Source: Seiridium cupressi (taxonomy: Eukaryota > Ascomycota > Sordariomycetes > Amphisphaeriales > Sporocadaceae). From it: a stretch of 64,000 nucleotides of DNA. A model generated the notes under the pieces. That model was given only the letters and a program-made list of their open reading frames with translations. It searched no databases and was not told where the DNA came from. The stretch covers positions 1-64,000 of the forward strand of contig JARVKI010000098.1 of assembly GCA_036674765.1 (NCBI GenBank), given 5' to 3'. Both the position numbers and the translations under genes were made by a program. The stretch's first letter is position 1, and every line of letters begins with the position of its first letter. This document shows, piece after piece, positions 47,234 to 60,221 of this stretch.

Positions 47234-50200
47234 GATGGCGAGGGCGTTGAAGTGCTGGGGGGATTTGCTGTATAAATATCGCAATGAGAATTTGGTGATT
47301 ATTTTGTTGAACAGAGAGCTTTATGTTGAATTCTGGTAGTTTGCGAAAGGGTGATGCTGAATTTATGTTTGATTTAATTTTTGAGAAAGCAAGAGGGAAC
47401 GTTGCTGCTTTATATGAAGTCTTAGCATACCTGTGGACTTTCTTCGTCTGCTGGTCGAATATGAAATCATGGCCCACATGAGCTCTCTCAGCATCAACAT
47501 ACAACCGGCTCCATTCCTGAAAACCCGAGAGCTAAGAGGAAAAGGATCACAATTGCCTAAACTCCGCCGATCTTAAACATTGGATCGGTATTATGCATAA
47601 AGCTATGAAATTTTCAACTATAATGAAATAACCCATTAATATATTCGGTCTAACCTTTAGCATACTAGCTCATATATCTTATGGACTTACCCATATGTTT
47701 TAAATGTGGAGGAATTTATTTTTATAGTATGGTAGGGCGTCGTTTGGAGTGCTATTCTGCGGGTTCAACGGTTGAAAGACTTCCATTTCCGGCTTTCGTA
47801 GCTTAGTTAGTGCCAGACTAACCCATCCTGCAGGAATCGTCCACCTTTTCCTAGGCGCCTGCTGTGTGGGGAACTGGGGAGCCCTGGCTCGAGCGTTTGC
47901 ACAAAGATTCCCTCATCTAGATCCGAATCATGTTCTTATGGGACGGCTGGTCTTGCCGTTTCAAAGGAAGGGGGCGGGGCTGTCTGCAAGCTGGCGGTGG
48001 GCCAACTCAAGATCTGCATTCCTCTTAGCCATAGGAGCGCTGGATATGGCGATCCACGGCTTCCCCGTTCCGGCTGTGTTCTGGAGGGACAGTCGAGGGG
48101 TGGAGCTTATAAGTAGGTAGGTTCCGCCAAGGCCCAGTTATATAGCCCAGCAAGGCTATGTGTAATCTCCGTAAATTCATTAGTTAGCCTTTGACTAACG
48201 TAGGGCCAGCTAGCCGGCAGCCGGTTACCCGCAGCCGGTAGGTTCACCCTGAACACCCAGTGTTTCAATGCGTGTCCATGTTGTGGATGGCGTTGATGTC
48301 AATGTCCGTCTCCGCCTCGCATTTGGCTACGCTTAGATGTGGGCATACCGGGTGGCTATCCAGATCACCAGCGTCCCTGCATTCTACTGTCGTGTTCTTG
48401 CCTATGCATGCATCAATCTTACGGCCTGATTCCCACCCTCCTCTTTCTTTACTCTTTTAAGTCTTTCTTACTTTATATTATCTATCATTCGTTTCATATG
48501 GTAAAGATTCAGACAGAAAGTATGAAAGAATAAGAAGCCATATTATAATATATTGCATTAAACTGACGGAATTGATCTCTTGTATACACTTTTATAGATC
48601 AAGGTTTCTCACAAATTATTGAATTTCTCCCAAACGCCACTGCTGACTACTCACTGTCTGTGTTGTCACGAGGCTCAGCCCGGCGAATCTCTGCCATTGG
48701 TGCAGGGTCGTTTCTATCGATTGGTTCGAAAGGTTACATTTGGTTCAAGCGCTTCGAGCAGAGCATTTGTGTTAGTTTCTGGATAACTGTTGGCGGCCGT
48801 GGTACTCACACTTCCATGCCTTGCCAAGTCGGCTCGCTCACAGTCTCCTATTGGCTGAGTTGAATGCATATGGTCCGTCATTGAGGACTGCGTTCGGCTG
48901 TTAGAGCGTGGATATGATATGATTAACACTGAAGGGGAAGGATTGAAGTGGGTTATCGAAGCTTTATAGGCTGATGCTATAGTAATAAGTTAGAAAGAGC
49001 GAAGAAATTCTTGACCTTGACTCTTGGTAGTAATTTGACGCTTACGCATTGTATTTCGAGTTTCGGTTTGACTTGTAAAGATTCTGCCAAAAACAATCGT
49101 TCTCCACGTTCTCTTTACAAGCACTCGAAATCAAACAAAAACTCGCGGAGAGCAAAAGAGGCGAAAATAGTGGGAGACTGAAGCTGCCTTAGGTACGAAC
49201 AGGCCAAAGAAGAACACGAGATGACTGGGTTGGGATAAAACATAAACGCCATGTGCTCTCTATCATTTGCATATAAGAATTGCATTTATGTGACAATTGT
49301 AATAATAGAAGTGGGCTACATTGAACCAAATTGTTCAAAGCTTGAAGAGGATTCAATGGTACATTTGAACTGGTGGACAGATTCCAAAGCAAGCGCAATC
49401 GCGTAGGGTGCTCATCCCAAGTGCGAGTTTTGCAAGGCATGAAACTAACGTAAACAATAGATACTAGCTCAAAGTATCTATAATATAAGGCATCGCATAC
49501 TCACCAACTAAAACAATTATACTCTAGCCCGTGAAGTATGCAATTACATGTAAGAGTGTTTTCGCTGTCTGACACAATATCTGGACTACTGAAAAATGCA
49601 ATAATTGATATACACTACGAAACCAACCAAGTATACGACATCATGATACTGCGTATCAAACCTGGCGGAGAGGTTGATCTGGTCATTCCAAGCATGGAGA
49701 AACAGGGCCACTCCAACTCTGATCTGTTTCGCTGGAGTCCCATGCGTCGATCTCAAAGGTTTTATGGGCCTCTGCCAAGATTGCATCAAACTTCCCAAAT
49801 GACGACAAAGAAGCCGGACGGGAGTGCGGCGGATACGGCGTGTCCTGTGCCCTTGGTCAGTTAAGGACTCAGCGATGGATATACCGAAGGTACAAAGGCG
49901 CTTCGATCGCGCGAAAAGCTCATCGGATGGATAGCTCTCAGGTGTCGGATTTTGATTGCGAGCGAGGCTATGTCGCTGTAAGTGGTGACTTCATCCCGAC
50001 CGGGTATAACCACATCAAGTCCAAGCGCTCGAGCAGTGATAGTATGATATGCAGCAGCCGCATGGTCGGGAGAATTGTAAGGATGATGGCAGTGGGGACA
50101 AAGGCTGACCATGAATTGCTTCGCGTAACGTGCGGTCTACTGTACACGTCATCTCCACGAACCTACATCTCGTCAAGAGCAAGTGGCAGCGCTGCTGTGA

Positions 50201-50803
50201 AAATATGGCGTACAGTCACGCCAGTGTCAACGTCCGAACCTCATCTAGTCTACATGACCCCGCATGGGAGATACTGTATGCAGAAGAGGGTTCCGGCGTT
50301 GGCGACGTCAAAATCGGACGGGAGTTCTGGGATCAAGAAATGGCAGACCTCTTGCTTGTGAATCAACAAGGTTTGGCGTGTCTGACCATATATTCGTATA
50401 TATTTTACTTTACTCGACACGCCTAGTATCATACTTTTGGCCCACTCATTACTTTAACCTACGTGACAGCCTGCAGCCCAATACGGCAAATTTATCTGCT
50501 TATAAATAAGCTTTGGACATCAACCAATATAACTGTAATGCTAAGATTCGTTAGTTCCATAAGCCCGTGGTATATACCGTAGCTAGCTGTAAACGGTATC
50601 TATGCTTCTATACGTACCGAACACGCGGAGTCGCCATGTAAAAGTGGGGGGGGGGGGTGGTACCTTTCATTACGTCTTCACTTGATCTGGGGGCCAAAAC
50701 GAGGCTCTGCGGGGTATTAAATGCGGAATTCGTCAGCTTCGCGCAAACCGATCTGGTCTTCTATTCAAACCTCATCTCAGGTCAAGCAGATACTTCCTTA
50801 GAA
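47234..50803. other. 3.6 kb with no supported gene
   Basis: Composition is normal and open frames are short. The minus-strand frame at 49861-50112 reads smoothly but carries no motif. A run of 12 G lies at 50646-50657, shortly before the HET pseudogene. Confidence 0.4.
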
Positions 50804-53131
50804 ATGGCTGAAAGGGACAGAAATCGTCGGCGAAGTGATAGCTATGACTACCAATATTTTGAAGATGTCGTTCCTCGATCAGGAAATAAGGAGAGATTTG
50901 TGAGCATAATTCAGCGCAGGCCGTCGCCGCCTCCCGTTCATTTAAGTGTGGAATCTGTTCACAAAACTTTCAGAACAACAACCAAGGAGAGGCGGCGTCC
51001 GTCCCCCCCCAATAACAAGGCCGATATACAGAAGCGCTAGTACCGGGCACACACCGCGATCGGAACGTACAGGAACTCGAAATGGCGAGTATAGAGTCCC
51101 GAGAATCGAGGTCTCGCAATATCCATCGCCAGACCCAGGCGCTTCCTGGCGTCACCATGGAAGAGACATAGAAGATTCATATCCAACTCTTATGAATCAA
51201 CACATAATCCCGAGCATCAACATAGTATCACCCGATGAGCGGGCTTCTGGTATTCGCACTAACCGTTCGGGGCGTTCTTGGTCTAGAAACCCGGGATCAG
51301 CTGTCCAACCAGACCAGGCGGCTGGGCCATCAATAACCCCGTCCGCCGCAGGATATCTTGGCGAGAGAGCGTATCGATATTCAGAGTTGCGCCCTTTAGA
51401 GATGAGATTGTTGCGCATTCTGCCTGCAAAGATGGCAGCTATCAAGTGCACCATCGCCCCCTTTCCAATAGCGGAGGCTCCGACGTACGTAGCACTCTCG
51501 TACGCTTGGGGAGACGCCGATGATAAAAGCCCAATTCAAATCGATGGAGTCAAAGTTTTTCATCGCAACGAGCCTTTTTGGAGCCCTCTCCGCCATCCGG
51601 GAGAAAGGAAATGATGTGTTGGTGTGGGCTGATGCATTGTGCATCGATCAAGGAAATCCTGCTGAAAAGAGCGATCAAATCAAGCTGATGACAAGTATAT
51701 ATGCCAAAGCCGTGTCTGTTGCTATTTGGCTTGGGCCTGAGGCGGATAGCAGTGAGTCAGCCATGGAATTTCTCAAAGATCTTCGGGTCAGGTCCACGTC
51801 AGAACAGCAGATCAAATCTATGATATCCTCCCCTGAGCGTCAGCGTGATCTAGCTGCGGTAGCTACTTTGTTCTCACGTAGTTACTGGACAAGAGTGTGG
51901 GTTGTACAGGAAGTTGTCAACGCCTCCCGTATCAATGTTTATTGCGGATCAACAAAACTTCCCTGGCATGTCCTCAAGACAGCGTCGGACATTTTCTGGC
52001 ATTACAAAGAGGATATTGATTATCAGTTCTCCAAAACATCCGCACGTCATCGGCGATACTCAACACTTCCAAACTCGCAAACTCATGCTCAAGCACTTAT
52101 TTACGAAGGACCAAATGGTTTGCTGGATCGTCGAATATTGCAAACTGGGAAAGAGGAAGCTCTCCTCCACGTGTTACGAGCGTGCAGAAGAAAACAAGCA
52201 GGGGAAGCACGAGACAAAGTTTTTGCTCTGCTCGGAGTCCTGCCTGAATCCATCCGCAAAGATATCCCGGTTGACTACAAGAGTTCAGTGAAAGAAATAT
52301 TCACAAATGTGGTGGATTACCTGCTCTATACTACCGATTCTTTGGATGTCATATGCGAGTCCGTTCATTTTCCACAACATTTCAGTTCATATAATTTACC
52401 CTCATGGGTACCGGATTGGTTCCATAATCCGGAAACAACGTCACTAAGTCAGTCTTACAGTTTTTCGGCAGCGGATAAGACTATTGCGCAATGAACTGGA
52501 GATATCTGCCATCTATCTGGATACAATCAAGTATCACGGGTTCCCAGTCGGCACCCTGTGTACATTGGCTGATTACTTGATGAGTTTTCTACACTGGAGG
52601 GCACTGCTCATCCACACATTTGGCCGGTCCGACGAAGAGGCATCCAGCAAAGCAGCACACGAAGCATTTTGTAGGACTTTGAACCTCAGTCAGACACCTC
52701 GAGAATGGCGACAGCATACAGATGAATAGATGCAGGCCTGCTACCACGTTTTTGCATCCTTGTTAAAAGAGCGGTTACCATATTTGGCTATTGACTCTGA
52801 ACTTGAGGCATGCGCTGCTCCGCATACAAGGATACAGCGCAAAAACCGTCGTCAATTCCTCCAAACCCATTTTGCCAAATACATGATGGGTCGATCCTTT
52901 TGTATCACAGAGAGGAAGCATATAGGGATGGGCTCGGGATTTATGCTTCCCGAAGATATTATTGTTGTACCGTTGGGGTGCCAAACGCCAATTATCCTGC
53001 GCCAAGAAGGCATTTCGCCATGGAGATATCGATTCATTGGTGATGCTTATGTTGATAAGTACATGGACGGACGGGCGCTTGAAATGTATCAATCCCATGA
53101 AGCGGAGATCGAAAAATTCGTTCTAATTTAG
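50804..53131 (+). pseudogene. HET-domain (heterokaryon incompatibility) protein, broken by four lesions
   Basis: HET proteins trigger cell death after fusion of unlike hyphae. ATG 50804 opens an Arg/Ser/Pro-rich N-terminus. The HET domain is clear: AYRYSELRPLEMRLLRIL, APTYVALSYAWGDADD, VLVWADALCIDQGNPAEKSD, IYAKAVSVAIWLGPEADS and LFSRSYWTRVWVVQEV. The family C-terminus continues (EARDKVFALLGVLPE, LPSWVPDW, GSGFMLPEDIIVVPLGCQTP) to 53131. Frame moves by +1 three times: at an eight-C run (51003-51010), at a five-T run (~51556-51560) and near 52484-52492. The third shift returns it to the first frame. A TAG at 52727-52729 stands where a CAG codon would fit. The product is not made as one chain unless these are sequence errors. 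Confidence 0.85.
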
Positions 53132-54267
53132 TGTTGCAAGGTTCTTGTTTATTTAGGTAGTATGGAACTGGTTTCCAAGCACACTTGAATCGAACGTGTC
53201 GATTGGATAGCAAGGCTAGGATGAATCATCAGACACCCGTGGTGGTAAATTACAGACAGCTCCGTGGTAAAGTTCTAGTCCTTAATGTAAGGGTACTGAG
53301 TGATCTTTATCGTTGTTGTGCTGAGGAAGGAATCTTCATCAAAACTGAGGAGTGAGCTGATGTGTTGTCATAAGTGTGTTCGCCGTGTTGATACCGCTCA
53401 GCTATCGAAGCAAAGATAATGAGTACTGGCTGACAGTCTACATGGGCCAAAGTGACACTGGTGGGAGGATATCGGGAAACAACAGTCTGAACAATAACAT
53501 CATTACCGCCCAATAACAGTGCGCATTAGCCTAACGGCATCGGCACTTCAACTAACACCACTTGAGATATTTTGTCAAAATAACTACGACGTTTATCAGC
53601 CCCACTCCCAAGACCCGTTTGGCCCTCCCTCCCCAAGATAACGTCGGCCGGAACATGTCCGATCCAAGGCCCATCGCATAACGAGGGTTTCTGGCCCACA
53701 AGTTTCTCTCCGTCAGGCTCTAACTAAACGAAGTTGGATGCGAACATCGAATCAGGTTGGCTTGATTGTGCTGGATGGCCTTATCTGCATGGTACAAGTC
53801 CTGGTAGATCAAAGATGCCGCTAGATTGCAATCCCACCAATATAAGGAGCAAAGAAATTATCAGCTGAGATCTCGGCAATAGAACTGCATCTAGTCCTTC
53901 GAAAGATAACGGTGCGTGTGTGGATAAGGATATCGCCCGAGGTAGGTTTCCGGCCCCACCAGGATCACGGTTAGCTAGGACTGCGAGGATATAACGTATA
54001 CTTCCCCAGACCGCCCCACCCTCTTTCCTGCTCACTCACAAAACTGTTGGCGCCGAGCTTGTGACTGATCTGATACCTATTACATATTATTTAGGTTACA
54101 TATCTAAATTATCTGCTGACATAGTTTAGCCTGTTATATCAGTTCAATAGATCCGTTTTAACATATCGTAGTAGGGTTTCAAGTTTATGGTAGCGAGATA
54201 GACTTTTAATACTGAATATAGTTTTTATTGGATTATATCTATGGTCATCCGGTGTAGCTTGCCTCTC
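53132..54267. other. Convergent intergenic region
   Basis: No gene is seen. 54080-54240 is locally AT-rich next to the 3' end of the dioxygenase gene. Confidence 0.4.
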
Positions 54268-55341
54268 TCAGTATGGTAAAACACCCGCGAGCTTGAGCAA
54301 CTTGTCTGTCGGTTCCGGGACATCAAGTGGCTGTGATCGGTCGCGGGGATCTCTCGTGCCGTCTGGTAGGAATGTCTGGACGTTTCTGAAGACTATATGT
54401 TCATGGGGCCAATGAGTTGTAGAGCCGTAAGACTCGAATACCTTCTTCTTCAGTGCTAATTGCTCTGGGGAAGCAAGTCTCGCCGGCATGCACGCCACAT
54501 AAATAGCGGTTCGAATTTGTTCACCTTTTTCCGTCGGGTCCGAGCCGTAGTGCATAAGGCGGCTATCCCACAGGATCAAGTCTCCAGGTTCCGTGCATAC
54601 CTTCTGGGGTGCAATACCTCTATCCTTCCACCATTTTAGTTGCTCTTTGGAGAAATGGAAGATGTCTTTAGGCATCCACGAATCACTATCGGTTTGACTG
54701 TCAAAGAACTTGTCGAAAAGTTTGTGAGACCCAGGGTATACGACCAGGCCACCATCTTCGGGGCCGCAAGGGGCCAGGTTGACGATGCCTTGCACACAAT
54801 GAAGGCCACGCTTCAGCGGACTTTGATCGACATGTTCCCAGCCGGCTCTCGCAGCCAGATCCGGGCGGTTAGGAAGCGTGATATTCAGGCCGTCAAAGCT
54901 GCTGAGCAGGTCACTGGTGCCCCAAATTTTCGTAAAGGCTTCTTGCACACCGGGCTCCATTCGCACATCCCACATGAATTGTTCATGGCATATACCATAG
55001 CCAATAAAGGCCCTGATGATCGGATTCATCACGGGCAAATTCTTCTCGATCCAAGTCTCGCTGTTGTTCAGGTCTAAATCCGTACCAAACGAAAGCAGCC
55101 AGTCAAGGGCCTTTTGGCGGTATTTGTCCGCACGCTCACGAGGTATCGCCCCCTTCACAACGGCATATCCATTATTCTGCAAATCGGTCCTGAAGTCATC
55201 GTATTGCAATCTGGACTTAATTGAGCGTGGATTCGCATCTAATGTTTTTCGGCTTACTCACTTCAACGCACCAGGAACAGGCGGCGGAGAAAGGGTGAAA
55301 GTAGGCTCGCTTGCAGCGATATCGATAGCGCTAGGTGCCAT
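54268..55341 (-). CDS. Phytanoyl-CoA dioxygenase (PhyH) family Fe(II)/2-oxoglutarate enzyme
   Basis: This is a non-haem iron oxygenase using 2-oxoglutarate; the substrate is unknown. Exons 55341-55262 and 55210-54268 (51 nt intron) give 340 aa. The joined N-terminus is a short Ser/Pro-rich lead, then LQYDDFRTDLQNNGYAVVKG, the usual PhyH opening. The metal triad is visible: His153-x-Asp155 in WEHVDQSP and His247 in RLMHYGSDP, with the 2-oxoglutarate Arg260 in IRTAIYV. GGLVVYPGSHKLFDKFF is the typical loop. No targeting signal and no C-terminal SKL are seen, so it is probably cytosolic. Such genes occur both as stand-alone fungal enzymes and in secondary-metabolite clusters; no cluster partner is visible here. 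Confidence 0.88.
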
Positions 55342-58300
55342 GGTGGGAAGTGTTGGATGATTGCAAGTTAATCAAATCGTGAATTTCTGGAGGTGTCGAA
55401 GTATCTCTTGGTCAGCGGGCGAAGGATCAACGGTATCTTCTCGATCCTAATCTACGGCCGGAGCTCCGATCCGAGATTCGCCACACGTGTCCAGGTACTG
55501 TGGAGAAGAGACAGATAAGTTCAGATACAGTACAGACACTCACATCTCTTAATCGCACAGTATGGTGTAATTACAACGACCGCACAGTATGGTGCAATTG
55601 CAATGCCCGCACATCATTCACTCAGGACCATGCGTTAACGGCTAATGATAACCCTGTCGTTCCGGCAAAGCCCCGATATGAAACAACAAAAGAAGACTGA
55701 GGAAGTGTGGTGAATTGGAGCTATCTGCTATTGTCCGTCTAACTAGAATAGTAAATTCCCCCACGGGTTACGTAAAACACCCGCAACGGCTTATACCCGT
55801 TAACCCATCAATGAGGTTTACGTATATATTATATCTCGCATATGATTAAACTCTTCTACCATTCACACAACGTCAAATTCATAATGCCGCCAAGCGCTTG
55901 GTGTCGACTCCTCTTAAACGACCCGAATGGGTATCAATGCGGCAGTGATTTGGGGTGGTATCATTGTGCCACCTAGAAGCCATGGGCCAACAACAAGCTC
56001 CAGCTCTAAAATTTGATACATCCCAAGTGGTGTACCTCCAGCGCGACACACCTGCCAGGGCTCCTGCATGGCCAGAGCGAATATTGTACACTGCCTTGTA
56101 TCCTCGCGACCACTCCTTCAGTTGCGGGTACCATTCGCGGGACTCTCGGAGGACTGCCAGTTCAAAGCTCTGGCGTTTGACTCGTTGGATCAAAAGGTCT
56201 AATGTGTAACTCGATTTAGTGTCCTCTTGGCTGTCGAGGAAAGGCTAAATCTCCTTTTCGAAAACCTGGCGATCCTTCTATGTACTCTTGCCAAGCTGAT
56301 CAAGCCCAAATTTCCATAGCATATGGCATTCGACTGGGCAAAGATGCTCGACCTCACGCCACGGTGAACCGCCTCTATCCATTGCGGCGGTCGCTAGAGA
56401 AACGTTGGGGTCAAACTGTCTGCGGACTATGCCATCTCCTTTATCTGATTTTGGACTAGGTCAAAGCCATGTCTTGACAATATCACGTCTCCGCGGCTCC
56501 CTTCCAGGCATGCATAGCTCAAGGAATCCGTCTCAGTGGATGTGTAAGGCAACAGGTCTTCGCATACTGGATCCATGACGCATTGCCTATAACGTACATA
56601 TAGAACCAGACAGGAGGCAGACGAGAGGTCCGCATATGTCAACATGGACGATTGAGGAATGAATTCAGTAGTTAGATCGAGGATCGGAGCAGACCGAAGA
56701 TAGATAGGTAGCTAATCTATATACACATGATAGGGGAGGCTGTGGCGCCAATAAAATAGGAGGCTGGGCCAGTATTTTAACCTGCGACTGAGCCTCCTGT
56801 TCAGATAGGTGGATGCTTGTTCACTTGCATCCATGCAGACCAACGAAGGGACTTAAGCTGAGCTCGCTATTGGTGCAACGTGCATATCTCGGCGGTGGCT
56901 GAACGAGAAGCCCCTTGAAGGCACGGAGCTCCTGATCACATGCATCATGCCAGATAAATACAAAAGTGCACAGCCATTGCCTGTATCGCTTTTGCCAGTG
57001 CTTGGTTCACGCCTCAAACTAGAGTCGCACATGAGTCGATGTGTCTCTTGAAGAGATAGGAACTCTTTATAAGCTCGCTGCTTAGTTAGTGGGTGGATTG
57101 ATTCTATAACCTCAGACTGGACGAAGCCGAGGGCATGCCTCACCCCGCCCTGCCTCAATCTGGTATCTTCGGACGCACTTTCCGCGCACCTCGACCATGA
57201 TACGATGTGGAGATCTTTAATAAAGGACGGATAACCTGTATCGCCCGGCAGTATTCTCCTACAGGCTGTGTGGGTCATCCAGCAGGAGATAAGTTCAGCT
57301 CCAGCTCTAGCTTCAGCTTTCTCATCCATCGATGACCACACAATATACTGATTTTATCCATACTGCGTGCCCATCAACAAACTTGCCATTAATCTACGAT
57401 AACGTGCTCGTTAATTTTCTCAAATTTTGAGAATGGAAAAAAGTTAAAAATTTGATGGCTCGAGAGCCAAACAAATTGCTCGCTATCTGTTCATCACCAC
57501 TCCTGCCGCGTATTCCAAGGCCATGCACCACCCCGGCGTGCGTGTTGCAGATGAATGAGATGCGAGTATCCGCACTTTAACCCAACCCGCCTAAAAGGGT
57601 GGAGCGATACATGCATCCAAGCATCGTTAAGCTGTATTGCAGGATTATGGATTTTGTTGTGCGATATCACTCGCAAATAAGCTTCGTAGGGGAATCTGCG
57701 CAATCTCTCTCAGAATGGGTCCCACCGCTAGCCCGTACCAGAAGATACCTCGACTACAAAATTCTCCTTCGAGTCGCTCTATCTGCTGGTGACAATTTCT
57801 TCCTGTTTGCGGCTTTTCACACATTCGGACAGTATACTGGAAGGACGAGCTGTCTTGAGTTGCAAGTTTCAATCGGTCGACCGGATCATCCAGGAGGTCA
57901 ACTGGGATAGATTGACCTCTATCACACCTTGCGCAACTGCATAGGTTCGGAATTGTAGATGGCATCCGCACTGAACGACGGGCAACACGTGCAGAAGAGG
58001 TGAATGACACTGAGTTCCATTGACCAGAAATACTTATTACGGGATATACACGCCAGCCATGTTGCCATCCTCGTCCTGTTCTTATGCGACAAACCCGCAC
58101 CATGAGTCGAGCATATCCCACGATCCTCTATCGCCTGGCCGAGCTAGTCTTATGATGCTATGAGGGACAGGATACAACCGCAAGTGTGGTGTATCAGAGG
58201 ATGTTTGTGTCGGAGGATGCTGTACAGTAAGGCTCTGTGGCTAGTTGAGGCACTGGACCGTTGGAAAAGGTGCCAGCCGATGATGAGAAGTCGACGAAAG

Positions 58301-58952
58301 CGGAAGAGAATGTCAAGGCTTCAGCCACGACGACTAAAGATCTCCGACATTGCTGAGGCCGAGGACCTAAAGAAGAAAAAGTGGGTGCGTCAGCAAAGCT
58401 GACGTCTTGTGGGTTGCCATCATGAAAACACGGACCGTGTGATTCTTTACTGGAGATAAAGTCTCTTCAGATAATGGAAGGGGTAAAATCATGTACCCAC
58501 CTCTGAACCATAACAGCAAGGCCAGAAGGGGATCAATGATGACTGGTTTGTTAGTCTCGTCGTTCTTGGGGCATGACTCTGAGATCAACGACGGCGGAAT
58601 TGAGCTGAGATCTTGCTGGACATGTGGGGTTGACAATCCACATGGGAATACGATGAGCGATTGCACTGGTGGGATTTGAGTATTGCCGCAAGAAGACACC
58701 CTATATCGCAGGATCCATGGTGTCTAAACAGGAGGATATGGACAGACATCGGGAGGGTTGAATTGTTTGGTGGTATTGCACAAAAGGGGCAATTGGCATT
58801 GGAGGGTGCTTGAGAAGACCATGACAGAGTGTGGAAGAGTATGGCGAGAACACGAAAATTATGACTGAACGTAGAAAATACCCTGTGAAGCCGGCGTGAA
58901 TCCGCTTGCTCAAGATGCCCACAGTCGGTTAGAGTTGGCATAAACCTCCAGA
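55342..58952. other. 3.6 kb without a supported gene; possible decayed coding DNA on minus strand
   Basis: No intact gene is recognised. Minus-strand frames at 57341-56853, 56645-56427 and 56193-55879 read smoothly and are spaced as if from one decayed gene. The first has a Cys-x5-His...GDTGYPS-like start that recalls the region before a HET domain, but no diagnostic HET motif is present, so I do not name it. Confidence 0.3.
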
Positions 58953-59585
58953 TCATGAACGCCTCCACGTTTGCCTTTCATCTATACGGCTATAGTAGCC
59001 CCATCTACTATCGTGAGACACCGAGAGGTCATCGTCAATACCCTTGAGAATCATGTCTTCCTCTGTGATTGAGCTAGTTTTCCTTGTGTAGAGAGTTGCC
59101 TGCATATTGCATTCGTATCTACAATCGATTACCTCGCAGACTTGAGAGCCGCTTTCCACGATTGGCTCATGGGATACAAGCATGCCCCGAGTGTGCCGCA
59201 GCTCAATGTTGTCCCATGTAGCCAGGAAATCCCTCGCTTCAATGATGACAGATCGGTGGTTGCCTCCGGGAACGCCTGAGAATATTCTATCGCAGGGGGC
59301 TTCGTCTGTGAATTGAGTAAGAGGCCAGGTGCCAGTTGATTCTATATACCACCATTCTTCGATCTGGGGATTTGCTGAGATACTACAGGGCGACGCCCGA
59401 TGCAAGGCCCGGAGGGCTGAAGTAGAACGTCGAGGGTTTATCATCACGACATCTTTCCACTCGCCGTGGAGGATGATTCCGGGACTGAGAGAGACAAGTC
59501 AGCCATTTACACAGTCACATGCTCAATGGAAGACTTACCAGAAAGGCAAAGAAGACAAGGTGCTCCGGTATGTCTTGAGTGACAT
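58953..59585 (-). CDS. Unrecognised two-exon protein, 192 aa
   Basis: Exons 59585-59539 and 59484-58953 join across a 54 nt GT-AG intron (GTAAGT donor, CTCTCTCAG acceptor) with frame kept. The protein opens MSLKTYRSTLSSLPFCPGII and continues LHGEWKDVVMINPRRSTSAL, IEEWWYIESTGTWPL, GGNHRSVIIEARDFLATWD, RHTRGMLVSHEPIVESGSQ and CEVIDCRYEC. There is no signal peptide or membrane span. The even, motif-like spacing suggests a conserved fungal family, but I cannot name it. It could also be the C-terminal part of a larger gene whose upstream exons I did not find. Confidence 0.55.
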
Positions 59586-60221
59586 GCATGGCTGCGAATC
59601 AAGGATGATGCTGAGTAAGGTATGCGGCCGTAATGCTCATCGCATTTGGCTATTGAGTCAGTCACCGGAATTTACATCATTGCCAATTCAGACAAAGAAC
59701 ACAACGACTTTGTTTGCATGTTTCCATGATTGTCCGCTAGATTTGAAAATTGGCCAGTTCATACACAGTAAGGTTTTTGGTAGTATAACGATTTGTGAAA
59801 CAGTAGATGAAGTTGTCCCAGAAGTAGGCAATCAAAAAAGAAAAAAATAAACAAATAAAAAAGACCGGAGTGGTAAAGTCGAATGACTAGTTCCAGATAT
59901 TTTCTTACCTGGTATGTCTTCCCATGACTATGAGTCATCCCGCAATACGGAAAGTACCCTCATAATTACTCACTATAGTGAATACCTTCCAGTTTCCAGT
60001 CTTAAAGTGCTTCCCATCCACAGTTTGACGTCTGAACACTTCTTATAGAGTCTAGGCTCTTAGAAGGCACAGAGGGCTCGCGAAAGTTTTCGCACAAGAT
60101 TTGGATGAAAAGTTGGATCGTATGTGATTCAGTCTAACACGACGCTGCGTGTCCGTAATGATGCGGGCAGATGCGGATACAGTCGTTAGTGATGATATTG
60201 TACATCGCGTAATATAAATTC
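59586..60221. other. Intergenic
   Basis: No gene is supported. The right end may contain an unrecognised upstream exon of the NTPase-like gene. Confidence 0.4.

Noticed and set aside
47795..47870. tRNA-like D-arm sequence tagcttagttagtgc
   Set aside because: No matching T-loop or acceptor stem at the right distance.
49861..50112. Smooth minus-strand frame
   Set aside because: No motif, no start context, and two overlapping frames read equally well.
55879..57341. Minus-strand frames as a decayed HET gene
   Set aside because: Spacing and one segment suggest it, but no diagnostic HET motif (LSYxWG, DxxCIDQ, RxWTxQE) could be read.
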